The notes below the pieces were generated by a model. That model made no database searches and was not told the origin of the DNA. It saw only the letters and a list, made by a program, of their open reading frames with translations. From positions 170,021,531-170,085,530 of the forward strand of contig NC_089821.1 of NCBI RefSeq assembly GCF_035046505.1: a stretch of DNA of 64,000 nt, given 5' to 3'. Positions 34,401 through 44,630 of this stretch are shown here, in pieces (within the stretch, counting starts at the first letter, position 1; every line of letters begins with the position of its first letter). The position numbers and the translations under genes were made by a program. Origin of the DNA: Tiliqua scincoides (lineage: Eukaryota > Chordata > Lepidosauria > Squamata > Scincidae).

Positions 34401-34767
34401 TCGTCCTTGGGCTTAATATGTAGGTGGCTCCTTAGGAGTCTGAGAAGTTATGGGGTAGTGAGTGGTGGTGATGGACATAGTGAGGAAGCACTGGACAACG
34501 TAATTTTTTGCTGCTCCCTATGACTTGGAAAGATTTGCATGCAAATTATACAAAATAAGCATGCACACATAATTTGTGCAGGTAACAAAAATCAGTTTTT
34601 TGGCCGGGAGTTTGGGTTATTTTGGAGAAGAATTAAATAGTGCTAGTAATAAAAGTGCATAAATGTATACTCTTCTATCCATTAACTAGCAGCATTTTTG
34701 TTAATCTTATTCTTATTTTTTACTTAGCCTCCTGATGATCCTGAGACTCGTTCTTAAGATGGTATAA
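31338..34767 (+). CDS. TMEM14A: TMEM14A, transmembrane protein 14A (complete, four coding exons)
   Basis: Coding exons 31338-31407, 33359-33460, 34040-34127 and 34728-34767 join to 300 nt: 99 residues and a TAA stop, the same length as human TMEM14A. All introns are GT-AG and the phases agree. The protein starts MDWIDIGYSAILALGGAVGY and contains GLIFGSMASVGAYYIAQDPRD, VTTVMGVRFKRTKKLMPAG and a C-terminal LLMILRLVLKMV. The pattern is that of the TMEM14 (UPF0136) family: small hydrophobic proteins with three or four membrane helices separated by short basic loops. Human TMEM14A is placed in mitochondrial and ER membranes and linked to resistance to apoptosis; that is family knowledge, not visible here. 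The start is the first ATG, 16 nt after a pyrimidine-rich acceptor (AG at 31320-31321). Its tail-to-tail position with the GSTA gene matches the human 6p12 order, which supports orthology to TMEM14A over TMEM14B/C. Confidence 0.95.
31688..31715. repeat. (AATTAC)n short tandem repeat
   Basis: Four units of CAATTA/ATTACA in the first coding intron of TMEM14A. Confidence 0.85.
31902..32420. mobile_element. hAT foldback element in a TMEM14A intron
   Basis: Flanked by a perfect 8-bp target duplication CCCTATAC (31894-31901 and 32421-32428). Ends read CAGGGCTTTTCAAACTGG and AGAGTTTGAAAACGACTG. Inside, about 32035-32150 and 32165-32300 are inverted copies (TTGGGAGCACTTACCCAAGC on one side, GCTTGGGTAAGTGCTCCCAA on the other), so the single strand can form a hairpin of more than 100 bp. 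No transposase frame. It is non-autonomous and relatively young by its clean flanks. Confidence 0.85.
33359..33460 (+). CDS. TMEM14A: TMEM14A second coding exon
   Basis: Follows TTTATTACAG and ends before GTAAGT. Encodes SKISLIAGLIFGSMASVGAY and the polar turn QDPRDVK. Confidence 0.95.
34040..34127 (+). CDS. TMEM14A: TMEM14A third coding exon
   Basis: Follows TTTGTTTGCAG, ends before GTAAAA. Encodes the conserved GVRFKRTKKLMPAG motif, the strongest signature of the family. Confidence 0.95.
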
Positions 34768-35345
34768 CAGACCAAAGCTACAAGAAACAGTATCTTTAAC
34801 ATTCCATATGAACAGACAAATTATTTGTACTTTGAATGTCTCTATACGAATATCAAGCACTTTTTTGTTAATGACTACAGAAAGGCAGTGTTACTCAGAT
34901 TTTGGGTGGCATTCTTAGCATTTTATTAGGTTGCCCTTAAATAATATTTTCTGACTGAAAAAAACGTGACTAACTAACCCCTTTTAATGACGATCTTAGT
35001 ATTTTTCTGGGGTATGAAATTTTTCAGTAATTCCTTATTCCCTCAGAAATAAAGAATAGTCACAGAACCTTTAAAATGCAGGTTAATTATCAGCTGTGCC
35101 ATATACTTACATACATCCAGTCCTAAACCATTACAGATCATGATATGAAGTGATACAGATTTGTTTTGATTTTACGGATTATGTAATATTGCATCTCATT
35201 TATTAACAGATTAGCAAAGGATGTATTTGATTCATATGGCACTAAAATTATTTTTTGATTCAGAAACACACAATATTTTGCTTCTGTCCTAAAATCCAGA
35301 TGGTAGAACTGCCAAAACTTAAATAAAGAAAAGTTTAATATATTG
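34728..35345 (+). other. TMEM14A: TMEM14A last exon: C-terminus, stop and 3' UTR
   Basis: Acceptor TTACTTAG, coding to TAA at 34765-34767, then an A/T-rich 3' UTR. AATAAA hexamers at 35048-35053 and 35322-35327 are candidate polyadenylation signals; the end at 35345 assumes the second is used. Confidence 0.7.
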
Positions 35346-35439
35346 AAGGCATGCTGTCCTGTAATATATTGTGTTGCTGACATTTTTAAAAAACTTATCA
35401 AAGAGTTTTGGATTATATTCTTAGCAGTATTTTCAATAT

Positions 35440-35615
35440 GCAGAATGCATCTCAGTGTTGTCTTTACAACAACCCCATAGGGTAAGTTAAGTATTGTTAT
35501 CCTATATGAGGCTGAGGGACTGAGACTGATAGGGAGTGGATTACCTAGCTCCACCTAGTGAGTTCATGGAAGAGGGCGAGACATGAACCAGGGAAGTCGT
35601 GATTCACAGTTCAGT
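35440..35615 (-). mobile_element. MIR-like SINE
   Basis: CAACAACCCCATAGGGTAAG, TATGAGGCTGAGGGACTGAG and GACATGAACCAGGGAAGTC follow the order of a MIR/CORE-type SINE core and head in one orientation. Old and diverged. Confidence 0.5.
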
Positions 35616-35621
35616 GTCTTA

Positions 35622-37306
35622 CAGTCCAATCCTATCCATTCCCTCTCCTGCTAGTGTAGCTTGCCAAAAAAGATGAGCTAAATCCGGGGGGGGGGGGGGA
35701 AATCAGGCAACTTCAGCAGGAAAGGTGGATTTAAATCCTTATCCCTGCATAAGCCTCCTGCTCTGCACTGGGTCTCCTTGAACTTGCACTAGCAATGTCA
35801 CTAGCGCAGGTCCAGGAAGAGAAAGAGTCGGGGAGCTGCTGTTGGAGGGAAGAGGATCCACCCCCTCTCGCAGCTTCCCCTTGTTCCTCCCCCTCCCCAC
35901 CCAATTTTGTCCCTTCCCAGCCATATTACCTTCTTTAGGTGGCTGATATTCTGGTGACATGTACTGGAAGACTCCAGCCTTCCTCCAGTCATCCAGCAGC
36001 ATGCTAGCCATAAGATTTGGCGGCTAACTATTACATCACACCAAGTGGATTTTGCTATAAGAGCTACTGGTGGTATTAAAAGTAAGCTGTGTATCATTAT
36101 GTCCCTGTGCCCTTCCATCACTCTCACCTAGAAGCTGTATACTGATCCATTGTGCAAAAGGTAATGTTTAGGATCCAAAGAAAAGACATGTCAGCTGTTA
36201 CTAGTTCTGGCTGTTTTCACCAAATTCATTCATCCTTCCAAAGAGCCAAGTTAAATGGGGCCAATCTCTTCAGATGTGACACTGTTGCAGCAAAAGCAAA
36301 GTTCTGGCCTGATGCCTTATATCCCTTCTTCCCCAAAGTGATCCTTGTTTTTGGAACCCTTGTGATATATTTGCTTAACTACTCTGAAACATACCCTCTA
36401 GTCCCTTCCGATTCATGTTATTTTCTGTATTCGTTCATGTTGGTGCTTACCCCATTGCTATAGAAATTGGTGGAGATGAAGAACCTAATCCAGAAAACAC
36501 ACAAGCATCCATTCTTGACTTGAAGCAGGCTTAGGCCATGATCCAAAGCATCCTTATTTAGACGTACCCTATTTGGAGGATCATTAGGAATATGTTTGGA
36601 ATTTTGGCCATTATTACATTAAATAAATGGAACAGGCATTCTGATCTCTCATTTTGTTGGAAGATATTCAGCCCTCCCATCCCAGTTTCCCCTCCCACCT
36701 TTCCCCTGCCCCTAGAGGCACTCTGGAAACTGCCTCTGAGGCAGTTTGCACACAGTTTGCACACAGAGGCAGAAATTACCAGACACTACCAAAAAAAACC
36801 TGTACATCTCTCTCTCTCTCTTTAAGAATTAATTGTATTTAATTGTTAAGACAATTATCCTTTGTAATGATTGCATTATTACAGAGTAAAAGTGTCATGC
36901 GATAAGGAAACCAGAAGCAAATAATCCATGGTAACTTCTGTTCTAAATTTTACCAACATAACCAGCATTCACATTTTATGGGTTAAAGGCAGATTCTGCC
37001 ATACTCATGAAGAAGAAATGTGCAGTAGTGAGTGGTAGAATACCAGTGATTCATTGTCCCCTGGGTGACTGAGTAATGTCTAAACGAGACCCTAGCAGCT
37101 TTACAAAAATTTTCACGTACTTTATGTATCTTGGCATTCTAACATTTTCAAAAAAAGTTTCAGAAACAATAAAGCTAAGAGGAACTGTGATACTTGACAT
37201 TAATCTTTCACAAAACAGGCCATTGAGTGAGTAGTGTATGTGAACAAGCAGTGTTGATCAGGTCGCCTTATGCTGACATTTTCGGTTATCTTCACAGCTG
37301 ATGTTT
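35622..37306. other. Intergenic sequence between TMEM14A and GSTA 3' ends
   Basis: Starts with a DNA transposon end (CAGTCCAATCCTATCC at 35622) followed by text also seen near 57470 and 62500 (GGATTTAAATCC, CACTAGCAATGTC). The remainder probably includes the GSTA 3' UTR. No canonical AATAAA is seen on the minus strand close to the stop; an ATTAAA variant lies near 36840. Confidence 0.4.
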
Positions 37307-37429
37307 TCAGAAGCTGAAAATCTTCTTAACCTGTGCAACATACTTGTCATCTGGTGGGGCTTTTCTCTGACTTCCTGGCTGCAAGAATTTCTTAATATTG
37401 GGGGTGTTGCTTATTCTTGCTTTGAAGGC
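37307..37429 (-). CDS. GSTA: GSTA exon 7 (last coding exon)
   Basis: Acceptor TAATCTAG. Encodes [20 protein letters not shown] and ends [10 protein letters not shown] with TGA at 37309-37307. Confidence 0.95.
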   Translation of the reverse strand, partial: AFKARISNTPNIKKFLQPGSQRKAPPDDKYVAQVKKIFSF

Positions 37430-40400
37430 CTAGATTACAAAAGAAAAAGCCCATCAAAGAAAAATATACCGACATAGATAAATTTACATAAAAAGCAGTT
37501 TGGGTGTTTCCAGATCCGTTCTGAAAAAAAGGGGCTTCCAGCAATTTGCTACTTACCACATTGAGTGATGTTTAAAAACAAATGTTGTACTACCGTAATT
37601 TGACAGTGTTTTAAAATGGTAAGTCTATGGCAATCCTTTAGTATACAGAAATGGTTAATTGTGTGAGAAATGGCTCTCAAGAGGTACATGTAATTTGAAG
37701 AAACATGATATAGCCACTGTGCTGAAGCTTCCGTGACTGCCTCCCCACCACTGGATGCAGTGCATGCCCCATTGGCACAGCTGCACAGGCATTGGAAAAT
37801 TGGATTGGGGCCTCATTGTGGTCCTCTCCAACCACAAGCTTTTGCCTGGTGCAAGATTTGTTGGGGTTGTGCTGGTTGCAGGTCTGGCAGATGCCATCTC
37901 ATCTCTGGGGCCTTTATTTCTGATAGCAGTAGTAGGCCCAATAGCAGCATTCCTAACAGCAACAATTCTTTCAGAGTCATGAAATACAACTGGATACGTT
38001 GGTAGTGTGAGCTCTATTTTTTTTTTCTGTTAGCAAATGAAGATTCCTATCAAGGAATTCAACTGCAATGAATTCTCTAGTCAGTCACCTATGAAAAGGT
38101 CTGTGATTGTGTGACAAGCCAATTGGAACTTAGAGTCTTCCTTGGAAGTACCTTTTCATTCATCAACACCCTGTATTAAAAGTGGCATAGATCATGTTTA
38201 CATGCAACCATATTGAAAAATTAGGCAACTTGTCACATCACCATTTTGCTCACCTGCAGCAGAGGAAATTTAGAGAGACTATCAGACTTCAGCTCCTCCA
38301 CCATTAGAATAGCTTCAATCAGCTGTACATCTGCAAAGCTCAAGTGGTTACCAACAAGGAAATCTTGTCCATGGTCTTTTAAAACCTATGATACATGGGG
38401 GGAAAAGTTAGATCAGTTCTGAAGGTGTATGGAAGAGTCATCACCAAAAATCATAAAGACAAGGTTCAGCAGGGGCTGATGGGGGTGAAGCCATAGCCCA
38501 GTGGCAGACCCTGTGCCTGCAGAGAAGCCCACTCCCTGACCTGCCCAGGTACTAGGGCTGGGAAAGACCTGTCGGAAATTCTGGAAAGCTGATGCTGCTC
38601 AGTGTAGACAGTGCTGAGCTAGATGGACCAAACAGTTGATGAAAGAAATCTGTATTTCTTGTGGGACCAACTGCGTGACATTAACATATGATCCACTTAG
38701 TTTTTTCATTTAAATATATATTTTGCACAGTTGCATGTGCACATATGCATTCTATAGCAACCCTACTACATTTTGAGTAGCTATGACACTATGCACAACA
38801 GCACTTAAACATTTCAGTACTTCTATATGATTCTGATGCTGCAGAACCATGGACTTTTCCCAATTTCAAGCTTTGTGCCAAGGCTCAGCAAGAGCAACCA
38901 TTCTGCATTTTCCACTTTCCTGCATTGACAGTCATGTAATGTCATATTGCTGCACAATGTATGTTTCTCTGCCCCACTCACTTACCTTTTCATAAACTGG
39001 AAAATATCTAGTTGTGGCTCTCTCAATGATTAAGGCCAATTGCTTTTGTTTGTCCTCAATGGGTTGGAAAGGGAGCAACATTATCATCCCCATTAGATCA
39101 GTTGTTCCTTCCACATACATGTCAATCCTAGAAGAAGATATTATCACAATTACTTTTATTCTGTTAATTTTTATTGGTTTACGTTATTTTGATTGATTCT
39201 ACGAGGACATTACTAAAAAGAAATTGCTTGTGTACAAAGATGATTCACTACCATTGAAATTAATGCTTAGTCATAACTAACTTTCTTAGGGCACAATCCT
39301 AATCAACTTTCTAGCACTGGCATAGCTGTGCCAGTGGGGCATGTGCTGTAACCTGCAGTTTGGGGGGGCAGTCATGGAGGCCTCCTCAAAGTAGGGCAAT
39401 GTTTGTTCCCCTACCTCAGAGTTGCATTGCCCTTAAATCCATGCTGGAAAATTGGTTAGGATTGCGGCCTTAGGGTAAGAATCCCTGTTATTTTTTTAAA
39501 TAGGCAATGAGCACAACCCTTTGTAGGACTATGTCTACACCCTTTTAATGTACTGTACATCCAACTTCAAGGCAGACAATGTGAATAAACCATGATTGTC
39601 ACAGCTTCAGGAGGCTGTAATAGTGAGTGGAGTAATGACAAGCAGAAGGTGGTGCATTGCTCGCCTTCCACCAATGCTCTACTCAAAAATCATAGCTTTC
39701 CAATGTTGTTTTTCATTTATAAAGTTCCAATTTCATAACATGCATTTGCAGTTTGCCCTTCATACCATAGTTTTTCTATCACTATGCTTTATTATTGTAA
39801 TGTTACCATATAGCATGTTTGGCCAGTGGCATTGCTAGGGTTGTGTGGGACGCACTGGATGACGTGCAAAGGGGGAGTGACTCCACTACTGGCCAAAATT
39901 GTGAAATCTTGGTATTTTTGAATAATACCACCATGTTATATATCATTCAATGCATAATGTCATGCAGAATGCAATGAAACAAACCACCTTGAAATATCTC
40001 TATTCTATCAAAAGTTATAGCCAAAAAACCAGCTCTGGTGGGGTAATGGTGCATCCCCATGTGTACTGTCTGGGGTGTTGGCCTGCCCACTGCATGGGAG
40101 GAGGTGCATTATGGGGGTGACGCGCTGACCTCCCACACAAGGTGACACAAACCCTAATGACACCACTGTGTTCAGCTGCCCATCAAAGTCTCTGCTTGAT
40201 GAGTTAGCATTTCATCAGACATGCAATATAATTTTCAGACCTTTATAATTCTGAGCAGCTTAAAGGGTATGGAACGACATCCCAAATCAGAACCCAGGGT
40301 GAGAAGTTCTTGTGTGCTTGGGGCCTCTCATTCATTTCAATGGAAGGGAAGCTCTATGCCCTAATATTTTTTGGTCTGCTGCTCCCCCGTCTCTTCACTG

Positions 40401-43400
40401 AATGGGGAAGCCCTTGTGGATAGGGGAATTTCCATGAACTTCAGGATTCCTATAAAGGATCACTGGAGAGGTAGAACTAATTCATGGAAAAGGATCAGTC
40501 AGTCAAGTAAGGAATGGGTCACCAGAATTTGTCATTCTACTTGGTATCTCCTGAGATCCTTATCCAGTTTCATATCTGTAGGAGGAGTGTTAGAAAGCAT
40601 GTGTACTTAGCAATCTTTGGCAAAGAAACAATCACAAAGGTCATTTTGCTGCTTGTACAAGGTCAGGGCCCTTCAGACTCCAGCATGCGGGCCAGGTCTG
40701 GAACCCTTCCAAACCTTTTCCTGCATGACCACCACTTACCGTTCTAGGGAGAAGCCGTGACAAAGTGTTGCAGTTTGCCCCATTCCTCTTCACATCCAGC
40801 TTCTAATCAGAAATTTAGGCGCAAAACCTGCTGGGGTGTCAGAGGCCAGAAGCAGCTGGACGCAAAGAGGAATGGGGGCAAACGGAGGTGCTTTGTCATG
40901 GCTCCCCCGTGGAACGGTAAGCACCAACCACGCTGGAGAAGCCTTTGTGGGCGTGCAGTGGTCTCCACTTTGGAGACCACTCTAGACCACTGTTCTAGAC
41001 AGAAACTCATCCTCTGCAGAAGAGTTCCAGCCTTATACTATATAAAGCTTTTCCTTCCTATATAACTGTATTATGTGTTTAACTGGGAAGTACATTGTGG
41101 GATATACAGCATCTCTTGAATACAGAGATGCAGAAGATATTTTAGAATTCACATCATACAGTTCGTACTTGTAGCTTAACTGAAAGTAGAAAAGATGTTT
41201 CTAGTGCAGATAACAAGTCTATGATAACATCTACGTTTTAGTAAGGTAAGTGTGACCAAGACACAGTACAATGCTTTCTCCTTGAGGTCCTTCCCATGGA
41301 GATTGTATTTTGCTGCAATGTAGTTGAGGATAGCTCGGGACTGCACCATCTTCATCCCATCAATTTCCACCATGGGCACTTGCTGAAACAGCAGGAATCC
41401 ATCTTTTGAAAGAAAAATTTAAAAGCATCATTCAATATTCACACAAGCTAAAACGGAACAAGGTTTTCATTTAACATTTCAGATTGACCCAGTCTGCGTC
41501 CTACGAAACCCAAAATGCAAGCGTTATGATCTCCAACTCACATCACAACTTAATTTCCTTGCAGAGCAACTTTCCTATTAGTTTTGATTTTGAGTTTTAT
41601 TTGAAAGCTTTCTTGCAAGCCTCCTTGTCTTTATTATAATACAGAAAGTAGGATAAAAGTTTTAGAAATAAAATATAGTGGCTTAGTAGATTTTTTTATT
41701 TAAAGAATTAATAATGGATAATTATTATCAATAAAGCATGGATTCCTATAATTGATTAATATTATTGATTATAATTAGTACAATGTAATTAATAAAAATT
41801 AACCCACCCCTATTTAAAAATACGATCTCCTCACCCACAGACTTACCACTACGCAATTTTTCCAAGTCTTCTTTTGTTTGTATAAATTGTTCTTCAAACT
41901 GAAACACAGCAGAAGAACAAAATGTTTTCCCTTGTTAGACATAGATTATCTTGAAAAGAACCATTCATGGATACATGCCTTTTTGCCATCATTTAAAGCA
42001 GCTGATGCTTCTTGAAATATTTTGCAACACTACAAGATACAATATGACCTTAAAGTTTCATTTCTCCCATGTTTTACATTGATTTGCTTTATTTATTTAT
42101 GACAGTAGGACGCTGGGATGAAAATGGGCTCCTTGTACAAATCGTGCTTGAACAATACACAATACGGAGTTTCTTTACCAGTTTCAGAGTGCAGATCAAC
42201 CACCCTATTCAAAGGATCAGGGAACTGTAAATAACCTCTAAACAGTTCAACTCACTGAACCAACCAGACCGACATTTCCTAAACATTTCTCATGCTTTTC
42301 TTTCTCTAATCGTAAACTCAACTATTTTTACATTTCATTGTCATCAATACATTTCAACGTTACTGTTATAAGTCAACTTATCGACAGTATTGTTAAAATG
42401 AATGGAAAATTGCTGTGTTCTATAATGCCTTGTAATATTCCATGCTACATTAATGGACTCTTTTCCCTCAGTGAGGAGATAAGACTGGAAGTATGTAGTT
42501 ATTCATTGAATTGGTGGTATATAATCAGGAAGCTTGCTTCCTGCAAACTACTGTATTATTTTATTGCAACACTCCTGTTCTTTTCATAGGGCTTAGGCAT
42601 GAGACTTCAGTCGTATCTGTGTCTCCCACAATGCTTACTACCATCCTTACTGGTTTCCAACAGCTCATTATGAAGTGACCTCCTAAGCACTTCTCGTGCA
42701 AATTGAGATTTAGGCGCAATCACCCCTGTAATTCTTCCATTGCAATCAATGGGAATTGGAAGCGTCACAGTTCAATCCTATACACAGGTTTGGGCTGATG
42801 TGCAGAAGCATTTGCGACAGCAGAACAAAGTTCTGCTATTGCAAAATAGCTGCTGACAGCTCTGATGGTGGCCATTTTGGGAGCACTTCCACAAGAAGCT
42901 GCAGTGCTATGTATCCACTGATGGACCCCGCCACACCCACCAGACCAGATAAGGAAGGGTCAGGGGTGGGGAGGGGGAGTAGAAGAGGTCAGGGAGGCTG
43001 CAGGAGCGGGTGGATTTGGCAGCAATGGCACACACCAGATCCTATTCCCTCTTTCACAGACTCCCAACCCTTCTTCTCCTCCAACTTGTGCCAGCTATTG
43101 AGTGCAGCAGGTCCAAGAATACCCACTGTAGAGCAGGACGCTGACGGAGGAGTAAGAGGAAATAGTTCTGAAGCCTCCCAATCTACGACTACTCCCCTTG
43201 CTGAATACAGTGCACTCCTTTTTGGTGTGGCTGCACCATCAGGCGGGAAAGATTAGGATTGGACTGTTAATGCATGATACTCTAAGCTTTGAAATCATTT
43301 AGGGTAGATGCCAGGAACAAATTATTGGAACAATGTAATAACCTAAAGGTTAGTGCCCTAAAGATTAGGACACAGGGGTGAGCTGCTGGGACGGGATTTA

Positions 43401-43672
43401 TTCATTATTAAAGTATATTCCTGCTCAGAAGCAGGTTTGTGCTCTGCATTTCACATGTAAGCTAGGCCCAGTATACATGAGATTCTGCACAGATTACAAG
43501 TGAAAAAACTTATTTGCAGAAGAAGCCACTCTTTTCAGCCATCAGTTCATTCATCCTCTCCCCCCCCCCCCCACTGCCCACAAACCTCAACTCCGGCTAC
43601 TGCAAGCAACCAGCGGATGGATTCCATCTTCCCTCTCCCCTGGACATAGTAAAGTTTGGGTTTTGCAGTCAT
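37307..43672 (-). CDS. GSTA: Alpha-class glutathione S-transferase (complete, six coding exons)
   Basis: Minus-strand exons 43672-43586, 41898-41847, 41402-41270, 39127-38986, 38385-38254 and 37429-37307 join to 669 nt: 222 residues, with exon lengths (87, 52, 133, 142, 132, 123 nt) equal to those of human GSTA1. The enzyme conjugates glutathione to electrophiles as a cytosolic dimer. The N-terminal thioredoxin-like domain (about 1-80) holds Tyr9, Arg45, the [10 protein letters not shown] loop with Gln54-Val55, and Gln67-Ser68; the helical domain (about 87-222) holds Asp101 and Arg131, which reach the partner subunit's glutathione. Oddity: position 15, normally Arg in alpha-class enzymes, is Lys (GRGKMES), and residues 10-11 are VQ where FN is usual. 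The C-terminus ends KKIFSF, as in active relatives. All splice phases fit; exon 4 has a weak donor (gtactg). Orthology to one particular mammalian GSTA is not resolvable because the cluster expands independently in each lineage. Confidence 0.95.
37430..38253. other. GSTA intron 6, with a MITE fragment
   Basis: Contains the right half of a 180-bp Harbinger-like MITE at about 37725-37812 (GCCCCATTGGCACAGCTGCA, then GGAAAATTGGATTGGGGCC). The rest is unassigned. Confidence 0.6.
38254..38385 (-). CDS. GSTA: GSTA exon 6
   Basis: 132 nt, acceptor ATCATAG, donor GTGAGC. Encodes [20 protein letters not shown] and ends [17 protein letters not shown] is the folding (N-capping box) motif of GSTs. Confidence 0.95.
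38484..38642 (+). mobile_element. tRNA-derived lizard SINE
   Basis: Head GCCATAGCCCAGTGGCAGAC (tRNA A-box-like) and body GGGCTGGGAAAGACCTGTCG, TCAGTGTAGACAGTGCTGAG, CTAGATGGACCAA, as in the abundant squamate tRNA-SINE. Located in GSTA intron 5, antisense to the gene. A reversed partial copy lies at 56245-56357. Confidence 0.7.
38986..39127 (-). CDS. GSTA: GSTA exon 5
   Basis: 142 nt, acceptor TTCTAG, donor GTAAGT. Encodes [20 protein letters not shown] and ends [10 protein letters not shown], carrying Asp101 and Arg131. Confidence 0.95.
39289..39469. mobile_element. Harbinger-like MITE with TTA target duplication
   Basis: Ends GGGCACAATCCTAATCAAC and GGTTAGGATTGCGGCC, flanked by TTA on both sides (39286-39288 and 39470-39472). 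Inside GSTA intron 4. Confidence 0.85.
39824..40168 (+). mobile_element. Non-autonomous DNA transposon, CAGTGGC family
   Basis: Ends CAGTGGCATTGCTAGGG and CCCTAATGACACCACTG form inverted repeats; flanks tgtttggc and tgttcagc agree at six of eight bases. 345 bp, no coding capacity. Inside GSTA intron 4. hAT-like by duplication size. Confidence 0.8.
40731..40925. repeat. Long imperfect hairpin in GSTA intron 4
   Basis: Arm 40731-40804 pairs with arm 40848-40925 at roughly 80 percent (for example GCCGTGACAAAGTG against CTTTGTCATGGC, and CCCCATTCCTCTT against AAGAGGAATGGGGG), with a 43-nt loop. Weaker pairing may extend outward to about 40660 and 40990. Probably a foldback DNA element. Confidence 0.7.
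41270..41402 (-). CDS. GSTA: GSTA exon 4
   Basis: Encodes [20 protein letters not shown], then [19 protein letters not shown] and LKEKA; 133 nt. Acceptor CAAAAG. The donor that keeps frame is GTACTG, which departs from the usual GTRAGT. Confidence 0.93.
41847..41898 (-). CDS. GSTA: GSTA exon 3
   Basis: Acceptor GTTTCAG, donor GTAAGT. Encodes [17 protein letters not shown] and one base; 52 nt as in mammals. Confidence 0.95.
41899..42767. other. GSTA intron 2, left part
   Basis: A/T-rich; no exon or repeat recognised. Confidence 0.4.
42768..43266. mobile_element. Longer Harbinger-like element in GSTA intron 2
   Basis: Ends CAGTTCAATCCTA and TAGGATTGGACTG are inverted repeats, flanked by TCA (42765-42767) and TTA (43267-43269), consistent with a TNA target. 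About 500 bp, no transposase frame. Confidence 0.65.
43586..43672 (-). CDS. GSTA: GSTA exon 2 (first coding exon)
   Basis: ATG at 43672-43670; encodes [20 protein letters not shown] then WLLAVAGVE. Donor GTTTGT after 43586. The ATG sits in ttgaaagATGA, the only start giving the family's MxxKPxLxYF-type N-terminus. Carries catalytic Tyr9 and the unusual Lys15. Confidence 0.92.
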
Positions 43673-44319
43673 CTTTCAAGCTGTCTTGTAGTCAGGTACG
43701 GCACAGAACAGTATTAAGTAATGTCCTGATGCAGAGGTGGGAGAAAAACAAAGACAAAAAGGTTATGGCTCAAACCAAGTGCAGCAGAGTAACAATGGGA
43801 ACTAAATAGTCCAAAGCTCAAACGGGTAACAGAAGGAGTTTCCATGAAGGGACCTTGAGAAGGGAATGGAATGCTATTTCTTAGTAGTGCTCCTGGTGCT
43901 TTCTGGGTAAGCAGGATAATTCTGCACCACTTTTCCCCAAGGGTTTCCTCATGTCTTGGCCAGCTTTCCTTGTTCGTGCTTTTGTTTGCCATGCAACTGC
44001 TAATGGTACAGGAGCCTTCCTAGAGAAAAAGTTGTGATCTAAACTGCGAATAGTCATTTTCAGCGTTTGCTAATAACGTGTCTACTGGAGATTCTTAGCC
44101 CTCTCACTAAGCTATATTCCCATAGCTTCAGTGGGAAGAAGGTGAAGCATGTGAAAATTCAAATGAGTTACATTTGCATTTCTATTTCTTTGACCATGGA
44201 TTTACAAAGCCTATGTACACAATGAAGAGCCACTGAAAATCATTCTTTTCCCCCCAATGCGTTACTTACTGTGTATGTTTGCATTTAGAATTTGAAAAGT
44301 CTTCTATCTCAGAACAGCT
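43673..44319. other. GSTA intron 1 and exon 2 leader
   Basis: Upstream of the ATG on the minus strand is a short leader after an AG in CTACAAG or ACAAGACAG. Otherwise unassigned. Confidence 0.4.
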
Positions 44320-44402
44320 GCACAATCCTATGCATGTCTACTCCAGAAATATGTCCCATTGAATACTATGAAACTTACTCCAAGGTAATGATTGCAGCCT
44401 TA
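44320..44402. mobile_element. Short Harbinger-like MITE (about 85 bp)
   Basis: GCACAATCCTATGCATGTCT, then TGTCCCATTGAATACTATG, ending ATGATTGCAGCCTTA: matches the 51318-51407 element. Confidence 0.65.
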
Positions 44403-44443
44403 GTATGGCAGCTGATCCTACAGCAACAAGCTATTCACCTAGG

Positions 44444-44630
44444 GAGTGGTTCTCACACTTTTTTGACTGGCATCTCCCTTGACCTACTGGGCCACTGGCC
44501 GCGGCTCCCTAATAGGCTACACTCTTATACATTATATAGGGCAGTGGATTTTTTGAGAGGATTCCACAGCTCCCCTGGCTGGTTTCCGTGGATCCCCAGT
44601 GAGCCAGAGCTCACAGTTTGGGAAACAGTG
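44444..44630 (-). mobile_element. hAT MITE, relative of 18030-18209
   Basis: Ends (g)AGTGGTTCTCACAC and CAGTTTGGGAAACAGTG, flanked by ACCTAGG(G) and ACCTAGG(A). The interior is reversed relative to the 18030 copy (AATAGGCTACACTCTTATAC; GAGGATTCCACAGCTCCCC). Confidence 0.7.

Noticed and set aside
38932-39147. Stand-alone 71-residue protein on the minus strand
   Set aside because: It is GSTA exon 5 read through into both flanking introns.
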